From Incurvaria masculella (taxonomy: Eukaryota; Arthropoda; Insecta; Lepidoptera; Incurvariidae), in the NCBI GenBank assembly GCA_946894095.1, contig OX335649.1, positions 12,046,001 to 12,110,000 on the forward strand: 64,000 bases of DNA, written 5' to 3'. The notes under the pieces are model-generated. The model saw nothing but the letters and a program-made list of their open reading frames with translations. It did no database searches and was not told the DNA's origin. The position numbers and the translations under genes are program-made. Shown in pieces: positions 45,959-56,180 of the stretch. Position 1 is the stretch's first letter; each line of letters begins with the position of its first letter.

Positions 45959-46040
45959 ATAGGGCGCACTATAAGTTTTCGGAACTGGCCACTTCGCTAA
46001 ACAATATCGAAAAAGTAATTAAGTAATTTGGAATTATAAC

Positions 46041-46385
46041 TCATAGTGCACGAAAGGGCAAACGATCAAAATCATCGTCAACTTAAACACGTCACTTTAT
46101 ATGGACAATATGGAAGGAACTCTATGCGGTTCACTAAAAGTGACGTGTTTGAACATTGTTTAACTCATCCTTCTCTTTTGAACAATTAAATTCAAGTGGT
46201 TCTGTTTAGTGATGGAAATCTAATCAATGTTAACTGTGCCGACAGATGGCATCACAATCAACGTCAGCGTATGATTAAACATGTCACTTTGGATGGACAG
46301 TATTGAAGGAACTCCATGCGGTTCGCTAAAAGTGACGTGTTTTGAACATTGATTAACTCAGCCGTACTTCGTATCAAATAACCGA
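46041..46385. repeat. Two diverged copies of the roughly 160-bp MITE-like repeat
   Basis: 46041-46180 and 46250-46385 both carry GGAAGGAACTC or GAAGGAACTCCATGCGGTTC followed by AAAAGTGACGTGTTT, as in 22823-22983. Orientation is as at 22823. They are a tandem pair or two insertions. Confidence 0.55.
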
Positions 46386-46465
46386 CTCGGGAACAAAATT
46401 TCTCGCACTGACTACCATGACTTAAAATTGTTCCTTACGAAAAAGGTTTTGCCATTAAACTATTA

Positions 46466-47744
46466 CGTAAAAAAAACAAAAAAAATATATGCGAGATAAA
46501 AAACAGAAAAACAAATTGAGTTCTCAGGATTCGAACCTGAAACCTCCCTCTAACAAAACATATTTGAACCAGTCGGTTATACGCGCTGTGCCAACTGGCT
46601 TCTAGCTTTTGTCGCGAAAATTGTTAATCCTTTCTATTTTAGAGATATTTGGAAGGCGGGCAAAGTGACGCCGCACGTAGCGCCGCCATGCGCCACAAAA
46701 TTGGTATTAATTTTGTTTGAGAGTAATTTCATTGATATTGCTCAGCCTTTAGGATATTTAGCGTGATGGTATGTATCCTAAAGCAAGCCCCGCGATCAAA
46801 TCTGTAAATCGGTACAAACGGCATCTTGATCTGTTCTGTGGTTACGGAGATTACCTTTCACATGTGGACAGACGTTCCCTTTTATATAATCACGTAAAAA
46901 AACATAAAAATTATATGCGAGAGAAAAAAAAAAGAAACTAATTCGAGTTTCCAGGATTCGAACCTGAACCCTCCCTCGAACAAAACATATTTGAACCAGT
47001 CGGTTATACGCGCTATGCCAACTGGCTTCTTGCTTTTGTCGCGAAAATTGTTAATCCTTTCAATTTTAGAGATATTTGAAAGGCGGGCAAAGTGACGCCG
47101 CACGTAGCGCCGCCATGCGCCACAAAATTGGTATTAATTTTGTTTGAGAATAATTTCATTGATATTGCTCAGCCTTTAGGCTATTTAGCGTGATGGTATG
47201 TATCCTAAAGCAAGCCCCGCGATCGAATCTGTAAATCGGTACAAACGGCATCTTGATCTGTTCTGTGGTTACGGAGATTACCTTTCACATGTGGACAGAC
47301 GTTCCCTTTTATATAATCACGTAAAAAAACAAAAAAAATATATGCGAGATAAAAAAAACAAAAAAACAAATTCGAGTTTCCAGTATTCGAACCTGAACCC
47401 TCCCTCGAACAAAACATATTTGAACCAGTCGGTTATACGCGCTATGCCAACTGGCTTCTTGCTTTTGTCGCGAAAATTGTTAATCCTTTCTATTTTAGAG
47501 ATATTTGGAAGGCGGGCTAAGTGACGTCGCACGTAGCGCCGCCATGCGCCACAAAATTGGTATTAATGTTGTTTGAGAGTAATTTCATTGATATTGCTCA
47601 GCCTTTAGGATATTTAGCGTGATGGTATGTATCCTAAAGCAAGCCCCGCGATCGAATCTGTAAATCGGTACAAACGGCATCTTGATCTGTTCTGTGGTTA
47701 CGGAGATTACCTTTCACATGTGGACAGACATTCCCTTTTATATA
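46466..47744 (-). repeat. Three tandem 427-bp units carrying tRNA-like promoter boxes
   Basis: Units 46466-46892, 46893-47319 and 47320-47744 are nearly identical. On the minus strand each holds TGGC(A/C)(T/C)AGCGCG, close to the pol III A box, and 44 bases later GGTTCGAATCC, a perfect B box, in units 1 and 2 (46527-46537, 46954-46964). Unit 3 has one change (GGTTCGAATAC). The T-arm stem CAGG/CCTG is present in units 1 and 2, but the 5' and 3' acceptor strands do not pair, so this is not a working tRNA. Each unit also has the palindrome CACATGTG and A/T-rich runs at its border. Could be a tRNA-derived SINE or satellite in tandem. Confidence 0.8.
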
Positions 47745-48057
47745 AGTAGAGATAAATTATCTGAGGGAAAATCCTTTGTAATAATGATGCGTTTTCAGAA
47801 AGACCTAATAACTAAAGAACACAAAATAAAATCATACTTTTGTTTTAAACAAAAGAAGGCTTTTACGAAACGAATTAAATATCTTTAGCTTTTATTATAA
47901 CAATGCAATTACTTGATCGTTATTGTTTGTTAGGTGAATACTTTCGTATAGTTCGCGAGGCAAGCTTTTTGAAAACAAGAAAAAATATATTAAATATTAA
48001 ATCAGTTTCGGCGATAAAGAAGTACATTTAATTTCACTTCGATAAAATATTTTATAG
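47745..48057. other. Non-coding stretch
   Basis: AT-rich, nothing recognised. Confidence 0.4.
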
Positions 48058-48265
48058 GTGGTATTGTTACCCGCCCGGGTTCGTACGATTACACTGGATG
48101 AAAAGATGGTCAAAGCGGCAAGAATTGTCCGTGTTTTCTTTCCAGTACAATGCAGCCCTGTTCATAAAGGGAAGGTCCTGACAAGACAGATAATTCCTTC
48201 GGGAACGCGTTGTTTTGGGCTAATATCATGACGGTGGGTGTTGTTTTAGCCATCAAGTCTTATAT
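48058..48265 (+). repeat. SINE copy, 3' half
   Basis: GGTGGTATTGTTACCCGCCC, then ACACTGGATGAAAAGATGGT, CCGTGTTTTCTTTCCAGTAC, AAAGGGAAGGTCCTGAC and GGGCTAATATCATGACGGTG. No head, no poly-A. Confidence 0.7.
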
Positions 48266-48649
48266 TTTTTGGATTTCACATTCAACCTCCTTGAATGGAG
48301 GAGTCATGTATTTAAAAAGAAGTAATAATATCAAAAACGAATATATTTTTAACTTCAAACCAGCCGATTCCTGTTTCTGCATGCTTAATTGCCAAGCCCT
48401 TTAAAATAAAGATAAAAAACATTAACTTTTCCCCGTGGCTTTACCCCTCAGAACGCAGGAGTTTATATCTATAAGCCGCAGATATCATGATACGAGTATT
48501 ACAGTTGTGTGACGCGTCAGGTGAATATTCATGCCAGTCAGGCCAGCATATCTCCAAGCGAGTACACGTGTTTTTATCACTAATCTCAATTTCTGCAAGT
48601 TTATTTTAATATTTGTATTCTAAGTTGGTACTTACAGCCAGGAAAAGGT

Positions 48650-48657
48650 TATATAAA
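48650..48657 (+). promoter_or_regulatory. Possible TATA box of gene 5
   Basis: TATATAAA lies only 39 bases before the ATG, which would leave a 5' leader of about 10 bases. Either the leader is that short or another start site is used. Confidence 0.4.
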
Positions 48658-48688
48658 TTTTAAGCTAAGACTGTGTTTGACGGATACA

Positions 48689-51600
48689 ATGATTTTTACG
48701 GTAAGTATTAAACAAACTCGAATCTTATATTTTTGAATATTTTTTCATGTAGCTACGGTTGGTGAAATCAGTAACTTAACATGCATAGTTTTAAAAATAA
48801 AAATGTCACCTTTCGAGTGTATATTTTACATAGACTTTGTTCGAAAATATAATAATTTTAACATCATCTATTCCTTCCATAATAATAGTACATAAATGAG
48901 TATACATTTGATCATAATATTTTTATATTATTAGTTAGCTTGCGTATAACTTTTCGATCAAATAATCAAGGTCAGGTTTGGTGGCAACGTACCGTGCCCC
49001 GCCGAGACACGCGGGCTGAGAAATGTAGTCATTAAAGTTGAAATCTTGCCAAAATGTTAACAGAGCCAAATAAGTTCAACGACTTTCTGACCGAGAAATG
49101 TTTGCACATTCGAAAGCAATGCTTATATGTATTCTCAGTTATGTTAGTATATTTCTTTCTTTAAATACATATTTTTTTGCAACAATTTATTCTTCTGGAA
49201 TTAATTTTTTTTTTTATTTGAGATAAAATATTTTTTCCATTATTTAGATCCTCAAGAGCAGCTTTAATTATTGCTCAGCAGCCAGGGAAATAGAATGAAT
49301 AATAGTGCCCAGGGCCTTTTAAAATCGACCAAATGAGGACCTGATAACGCGTTTTGCGTTTAGGTCCTACAGGGTTAAGTTAAACCACATTTTAGTTATT
49401 ATTTTAAAAAATACTTAAATTTATTTTGAAATTTAGAAATAGTCAAATCGTATATATTTTTAAATTACACATAAAAACACATTTGTGTTCTTTAATGTTC
49501 CAACCTATCTAATAAAGAGGTTGTCATAAATAAAATAAAAGATAGATTGAAGGTCTAGCTATAGTTGAAATATCTGACACTCTCATTCTTTGTACAATCT
49601 TATATTAATACACTTTAATGCATTAATGGTTGCCTGAGAGCACAAGAATATAACAGTTTTAACTTTTAATTTCGGCTACTTATTTTATAATCGAGACTAG
49701 TTACATAAATATTTTTATATTATTAATTATTGTTTTATGTACAGCCTTGTCGAATTGAACCCTATCAGTTATTAAAGGGCCTGCCATGTATCTACCTGGG
49801 TTATCGAGTTTTAAGTCGTAATGGTCGAATTGTGTTCCTTCGAAGAGACGTAAATGTCAAGGTTCCGGCGGCGACCGCGAATGCGGCAGCGTCGCGCTTG
49901 CTTAGGTTCGATGTACAATGTTGGATTAATTGTAGGGCTACATTCTTGGGTATGCTTAGTTTATCTCGCATCTATTCCAAAAATAGATAAAAATTATCGA
50001 GAATACTTCGATATTTTCTACGAATACATGCATTTAGAAGCGACCGTAAAGCACGGAAACATTTTTTAAAGAAAGGAAGCTGTAAAAAATATGAACTATT
50101 TTTGCGAATATTTTTTACTTACACTGAATTTTACTGAATATACCGATATAGTATTTAAATTATGTACATGATTCTAAGTTTAGGTTACCACTTTCAAAAC
50201 CAGTATTTAATAGAGAAAAGTACATGAAGAACACATGTCCTTAGCTATTCAGCGGGGGAACGCTGCATCAGTATTGGGAGCAATGAAAACAGTCCCAATA
50301 GATGATTTTTTTTATATTTAATTAAGTGTATTTTATGTTTGTTACTTATGTTGTGTTTGTTTCATAAAACTGAATAAATGTTCTGACATGATCTGAATGA
50401 ATTCATGAACTGTTTATATTTGGTACTCTTATAAATTACACATTTCTATGTTTACACGAGTATGTGTGAGTGAAATAATTGTAACAGTCGATACACGGCA
50501 CCGTCTCCCGATCTTTATTACAGGGAGCAGTATTGGTGTTGGTGGTAGGTCTGCAGGCTGCTTCATTGAGCAGTGGTAGAAGCGGCGGCAGCGAGGGTGG
50601 TGGGGGTGGCGGCGGGGGAGGCAGGGCCGCGTGGCAAGATGACACCATTGTCTTTCAAGATGACCAACCGTGGGACGGTGCCTCGTATGCATTCGGGTTT
50701 GTACACTGTGTTACTCCGGCGAGACGATACATTCGACATAAACTCCGTATATCACCATTAATGTCGAGCGAGAGAATTTACAGATTTTGAAGGGATTTAA
50801 TAAATTAGAAGTTGAAATAATATGCAGCTTTTATTGATTTTCTATATTTCATTTTGATCTGACCATGATTTAAGAACAAAAAAAATCATTTTAAAGAACT
50901 AATTGATTTGCATTGTTGTGAGAAATAAATTTAAACAATTAATTCATTGTATTCAACGTATAATTCTCAAAACATAGTAATTTCTGATTGTTTTCACATG
51001 ATTACAATTCCAATAACGTATTAAATTTGGGTCGTTAGGTGGATTTCAAAATTTTGCCAACCTGCAAAGAAAACAGCTGAAAATAATGCATGTGGAAATA
51101 ATAGAGTGATTATTTATGAAATAAAAACAACACGCTGTCCTCCACACGCAGAAAAACTCACATTTTCTTCCTAGATGTCCTAGGGTTTGGGTGTCGGCCA
51201 GCGATGGCCATGGCCTGAACAGAAAGTATGCCAGTTATGCTTGGGCGTTCAACGTGTTAACGATGATAGCACAAAAATCCACAGGATTCATGGCCCCATA
51301 AACTTCCGGCGCATTGAAAATTGCTTTACTGACAGAGCGAGCGCCAAGCGTGAAAACTCCATTTCAGCTTGGGAAGACATGCTTTTGTATGTCTGTCCAC
51401 CTGTTCGGCTGCTCTCCTCTACATGTCGCGTTTCTCAACAAAAAGGGAGAACTTCAATCATGAATAAATACATCCCATCAAAAACAAAACTTGTAAAAAA
51501 AATGCTCGACTTGGCGGGGGCACTGCCGTGCCCCCAGATGAATAATAACGTAACATATACATATTAATTTCATTTAATGGATTACAAAGCTATACAATTA

Positions 51601-54186
51601 AATTAAATCAGCCTTGGTAGCCCAATGGCACGACGCCTTGCGGTTCCATTAGCTTGGTGAAGCAACTTTGAGGGCGGTTGGGTTTTAGGTAGGCGACCAT
51701 TTTTCTACCGTTGACGCTGGCCATGGATCGGATTCTGCGTAAAACCCCCCTTCCTTTACTAGGTGTTTAGGATCAATCCTGCCCATTTCGGTACCATTGC
51801 ATTGAATGAACGATGGTCGAAAGGGCAATAAAAATAACCCGTGTTTCTAATCCATCCATCATGGTATTAGCCCAATACGCCACATTCCCGAAGAAATTAG
51901 ATGCCATGCCAGAACATTCCCTTTATGAACACAGCTACACTAAACTCGATTGAAAACAGGGACAATTTTTTATTACCGGTCATCAGAATGCGGTGGTACC
52001 AACACGGGCGGGCTTAACCCTACAACCTAGTAGGGGAATGGGGGACCTACAGACCTCAGAAAAAGAAATAGAGGTAAAAAATTACAATTCCGAAACCAGA
52101 GTCGTTTCATTTTGGAGCCCTCTTAATTTTCTCTGATTTTTTTTTGTAAAGAAATGTTTTTTTTATAATTAACGTCTTGTTAAATAAAATAATATTTACT
52201 TAAAAATATTTTACGTATTTTAGCCCTTTTAGTAACGTATCTTTTTAAACAATTTTCATTTTTCTATCCCGATATTTGAGGACGTTAGCTGCCGGCATAG
52301 ATTAAAAAGAAAGGTCACACCAGTGTTGAATAGGGCTAATAAAAGTCCACAGGTGGCGTTACAATTGACATTTCAGAAAATATGAAGCAGAAATCAATTA
52401 ATATCCATAATTTTTTTATTTACAATAATATTACTTAATTTATAGTTAAAATTTTACGTTTTTATCACGCAAGCAAAATATGGAATCAAACTTAGTTCAA
52501 TAACGGTGTAACTAGTTCTGGCAGTGACGGGAGATGGCGCTGATTAGAAATATCATAGTAATACCGAAAATAGGCAGTCTTCGGCGAGTTTTGTACAGTG
52601 CACGGCGTTAGCTATCTAAACCTGTCTCTTGAACTTATGTCATACTTTTCTTGACCTTACTGAAACGATCGAAAAAGAATTTAAATTGCTGAAACTAACT
52701 TTATAAATATTAACTTTTCAGATTCCAAACCCTGTTTGGTAACACGAGAAGGGAAAAAGCTGAGCTGAAGGAGACCGCTCTGGGAAATAAGTACTTGGAC
52801 GTGGAAGGCGAATACTCTTACCCGTTGGCGGACGGCTTCATACGCAGGGTTATATATCGAGCAGATGACCAGGGCTACCGACAGTCCGATCCCATCATTA
52901 CCAAACATGTTATGGACAAACCTGAAAACAGTGACGTGCAATTCTTCAATAAGAAAAGCGATGATGCAGACAGGAAGTTGCTTCAAATGAATTCAGGATC
53001 ACTGAAAAATTTAGACAAAATTCATTTCCCTACGGAGGAAAGTGATATCATACGCGCTACTACTCCGAATAACATCCTAACGACCAGTCTAGCGCCCGCT
53101 GGTGCAACTGATTTAACAAACGGAGTAAGCTTGTTTTATAACAAATTATTACCTATCTTTCGGCTGTATTCCTACAACCAGCCATGGAAATTATCACAAT
53201 CATAGAAAGCAAAAGTTAAGGAACTTATTTTCATATTTAGGCGTATCCTATCTTAGCTATCCAACCACCAAATATTTCACGACATAAAGTCTCCCCTGAG
53301 GGCTGGTCTATTACTTCTTGATGACCAACAGTAGTGCCGAGGGAAGCTCAATCTGACAAATGTGTTGTTACCGTTTTTATTTATGGAAGAACTTCATATA
53401 CATATGAAGTAACAATTGCTAACTCTACTGATAAGGACAGTAAACAGTATTGTATTTAATGTCATAAAATAAATACAAAAATAAACTGGAGCACTACTTT
53501 AAGGCGTGCGAGCTATGAAGCTTCTCATATTGAAAAATGTTCTCAAGATCAACCTGATGTTCTCATTATGTTCTTTGTTGTTCCCAAAGATCCGCGTACT
53601 AACCAGAATCCTGTTCAATAGATCGACTATCACCACAGAATAAGTAATAATGCTGTCACTACCAGCCCACTGCCTCCCGACTACTTTTCCAACCAGTGCG
53701 TGATGAGAGGCTGTTGCTATACGAATCCTTTACTTTCAGAGGATCCGGGAGCTGATATTACCGTAAAATGCTCCCATAACTTGAAATGAGAATTACATAG
53801 GCAATTTCCTCCAAGATTATGTCTCAGCGTCTATCCTATTTTAGCAAAACATGGTTCTCATGTTTGCAACATTTTTTTAAGTTCGGATAAGGTCTTAAAA
53901 CCTTATCTAATAGCAAGTGGAAATAGTAAAACCCTGTGCTGTTTGGACGGACAGTGTACACCCTCTCCAGGGCATAACATTTCATTTCATCTCCTTAAGG
54001 GTCGGATTTAATAACATTTAAAAATAAAAAAACATTTAATATAGTGCCTTATCCTAAAAAATATCTATATTATTTACTAACAACATCACCATGCTGTTGT
54101 TACAGAACTCAACAGACTACTACGATGAACTTGGCAACCGCGTCGGCGGCATTCCACCCGCCGTGCTTGGCTCGCTGCTCGGTTGA
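48689..54186 (+). CDS. Cuticular protein, RR-1-like, diverged, Gly-rich (cuticle gene 5)
   Basis: Coding exons 48689-48700, 50524-50696, 52722-53124 and 54106-54186 give 222 residues. Exon 1 is MIFT. Exon 2 gives GAVLVLVVGLQAASL (signal peptide), a Gly-rich stretch with nine glycines in a row (29-37), and DQPWDGASYAF. Exon 3 starts in Gly62 with FQTLFGNTRREK and has GNKYLDVEGEYSYPLADGFI then RRVIYRADDQGYR (RR core, 83-115) and a polar tail region. Exon 4 gives NSTDYYDELGNRVGGIPPAV then LGSLLG. Splice sites are ACG|GTAAGT, TTACAG|GGA, TTCGG|GTTTGT, TTTCAG|ATTC, GGA|GTAAGC and TTACAG|AAC. Exon number, phases (0, 2, 0) and the YLDVEG-YSYP core match gene 4, so they are tandem duplicates. Intron 1 holds a LINE 3' fragment; intron 2 holds an inverted SINE pair. 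Confidence 0.85.
48701..50236. other. Intron 1 of gene 5, main part
   Basis: AT-rich. Nothing recognised except the LINE fragment that follows at 50237. Confidence 0.4.
50237..50321 (+). pseudogene. 3'-end fragment of the RLE-type LINE
   Basis: Plus frame SLAIQRGNAASVLGAMKTVP then IDDFFYI and a stop. This matches the C-terminus of the LINE protein ending at 12268 (VIQRGNAASVMGTM…DDYFYV). It lies in intron 1 of gene 5, opposite in orientation to the other two copies. Confidence 0.7.
51516..51535. other. Perfect GC hairpin
   Basis: GGGGGCAC and GTGCCCCC are exact complements around TGCC, an 8-bp GC-rich stem in AT-rich intron DNA. I recall similar GGGGGCAC palindromes at ends of moth/butterfly repeats, but no element can be delimited here. 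The open frame at 51187-51567 that crosses it shows no known domain. Confidence 0.4.
51606..51860 (+). repeat. SINE-related copy, plus orientation, variant head
   Basis: Begins GCCTTGGTAGCCCAATGGCA (A-box-like). Then come CTTCCTTTACTAGGTGTTTA, the ACCATTGCATTGAATGAACG block and CCCGTGTTTCTAATCCATCC. The body blocks follow the main SINE but the head differs. It directly abuts an inverted copy. Confidence 0.5.
51861..52056 (-). repeat. SINE copy, minus orientation
   Basis: ATGGTATTAGCCCAATACGC, then CCCGAAGAAATTAGATGCCA, TGAACACAGCTACACTAAAC and ACGGGCGGGCTTAACCC, ending CTAGTAGGGGAATGGGGGAC. Together with 51606-51860 it forms an inverted pair in intron 2 of gene 5. Confidence 0.65.
53125..54105. 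other. Intron 3 of gene 5
   Basis: No repeat recognised. The frame at the 5' end stays open to 53205 (read-through of exon 3). Confidence 0.45.
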
Positions 54187-54267
54187 GCTACGGACATCAT
54201 GTTATATAAGTAGTCAAATATACACTAAATGTATCTATTATAGTTTTAAAATTAACCGCTAGTAAGT

Positions 54268-54273
54268 AATAAA
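54268..54273 (+). terminator. Likely poly(A) signal of gene 5
   Basis: AATAAA 82 bases after the stop codon of gene 5, within a usual distance. Confidence 0.55.
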
Positions 54274-54426
54274 AAAAAACCTGGTAAGTTACTCCTTATT
54301 CATATTTAAGTGTAACTACACCTTAATAGTTGTTAACGGAGCAGATAAAATTTATTTTTTGGGAGGCTTACACGGAAACGCAAATTTGAATTCGATTTGT
54401 ATTGTAGACATGATTTTTTTATATAT

Positions 54427-54598
54427 CGACATGGATGGCTCATACCAAACTGATCGTCAGACATTTGCCTAAAACACCACATGTAAACTAGGTGCCATGC
54501 CAGGACATTCCTTATATTTCTACTAGGCTCCATTGCACTGGATGGAAAATACGGACAAACTTTATTGTCGCTTCGAACATCTTTCGCCATAATTCGAA
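54427..54598 (-). repeat. SINE copy, 3' half, diverged
   Basis: CGACATGGATGGCTCATACC, then GTGCCATGCCAGGACATTCC, CACTGGATGGAAAATACGGA and TTATTGTCGCTTCG. It lies about 150 bases beyond the poly(A) signal of gene 5. Confidence 0.6.
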
Positions 54599-55839
54599 TG
54601 TATTCTTGAAAAGTTATGCGTAGAGTAATCTTTTTGCCAATTTCTACTATTAGGCGTTGTAAGTGAACATTTGAGTTTATGAGTGAGCCATCGCTTGAAT
54701 CTATACACAGAGTTTTACATCGATACATATATTTAATTTTGAAATATGCAATAGGTATGCATATATTGTACTAGGTATTAAAGTACATTTAACATCCAGA
54801 TCAATATCCGATTATTTTTTTTAGGGTAGAATGAAGGTTTATTTGATAAAATATTAAGAAACTAAAAATTAAAATCATTATCACAAATTAAAATATGAAC
54901 TGTACAATCTCTTTATTAGATAGGTAGGAACTAATGTTAATAAAATACATATTTAATTTAGACTTAAAGAAAAAATATTAATTAAATCATATATATATAC
55001 ACATAGCATGGTGATTTGGAAGACTGTGATTTGGAGAACGATAAGTAAGAATGTGCTAAATGAAACACTTGACTACCTTGATTTAATAGTTCTTTCAAAG
55101 GTAATTTTAACACATACTTTTGGTACAACATTAAAAAAAGTAAAAATGATGTTAAATTTTGGTTTGAAATTACAGTCGATATGTTGTTTGTATTATGAAA
55201 TTAGAAATCATATTTTTCTTTGACATATATTTTTTTATTAGAGAGTAGATGCTTAAATTGTAATGTGCAGAATTTTCAGTGCATCCTATCAATTATATGT
55301 TTTGTACTTAACAACAATTTTGTCATTACTGTTGTCCACTAATTTAACAACAAAACAGCCCCATATAGCGTTCTCTATCGATCAATAATCGACCTGACAT
55401 AAAGGGCCTTTTTCACCTACAGCTGATTAGCTTTATCGCCACATATTAAGGGTCTTTCTTAGCTGCTTGCAATCAATACCAGTTCAAGATAAGCTAAGTA
55501 TCCTACAGTTTTACATGGAATCCAAAATACGGCCGCCCTTAACATCGAAAAGGGTCACTCATCCACCCGAACGCATCCAGAATCATTTTGTGTAGATATA
55601 AACCGCAATTGAAAGAGATTAAATGTTTTTAAAGTTATATTAAATCATTAAACCCGACTGGTCACACCTCTGGCAATTCAGAATGATATACGGAGCGTAT
55701 TAAAAAACATATTATTTGTTCAGAAGCAATGGAAAAGGAAAAACAAATTTCCCAAGTCCGTTCCGCAATTGGGAAATTCAGAATGCTCGGAATTTCGTCT
55801 ACGTCTTACGTCCATTTATGGTTTCTTTACTTAAGAACA
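54599..55839. other. Non-coding stretch
   Basis: AT-rich, nothing certain. 55500-55545 (CCTACAGTTTTACATGGAAT) looks like a short SINE fragment. Confidence 0.4.
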
Positions 55840-56180
55840 CATTGATTATTCAGCTCGTGGAAAGAAAATCTATGTACGCGCCCAGGCAGGTCGCACTTCA
55901 CAAGCGAAGTAGTTGCAATGCCCGGTAGCCTCGGGACGTCACAGCGGGCCACCAGAGGAGTAGGAACAGCCACCTACCTCCAGCAGCACCAGCTCCTAGG
56001 CGTCGGATCCCGGGACAGTGTTCGGCGGCACAGCACTTCGCCCAGACGAGGCGACACAGCGTGGTCAGGCGCGCGGCGGGTTGCGGGCGTGGAGCCCTGC
56101 GAGAGCTCCACAGTGAAAGTTTGCGGGAACGCGGCGCATGCGTGCACCATGCGTGACAGCTAGTAGCAGAGCGAGGTGGC
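55840..56180. other. GC-rich island, nature unknown
   Basis: About 340 bases rich in CpG and free of A/T runs, in a strongly AT-rich spacer. Open frames exist on both strands (plus 55918-56163, minus 55898-56182) but neither shows a known domain, and both being open is what GC-rich DNA gives by chance. Could be an unlinked exon, a regulatory island or a GC-rich piece of a mobile element. Confidence 0.35.

Noticed and set aside
46882..47532. Similar 71-73-codon minus-strand frames in the tandem units
   Set aside because: The likeness comes from the DNA repeat itself. The frame runs through the tRNA-like boxes and is broken by a stop in unit 1, so a protein is unlikely.
46466..47744. Working tRNA gene or CRISPR array
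   Set aside because: A and B boxes are present but no acceptor stem closes. The 427-bp units have no short-repeat/spacer pattern, and the context is eukaryotic.
51187..51567. 126-codon frame in intron 2 of gene 5
   Set aside because: No recognised domain. It crosses a GC hairpin and ends in AT-rich DNA; it is not joined to the flanking exons in phase.
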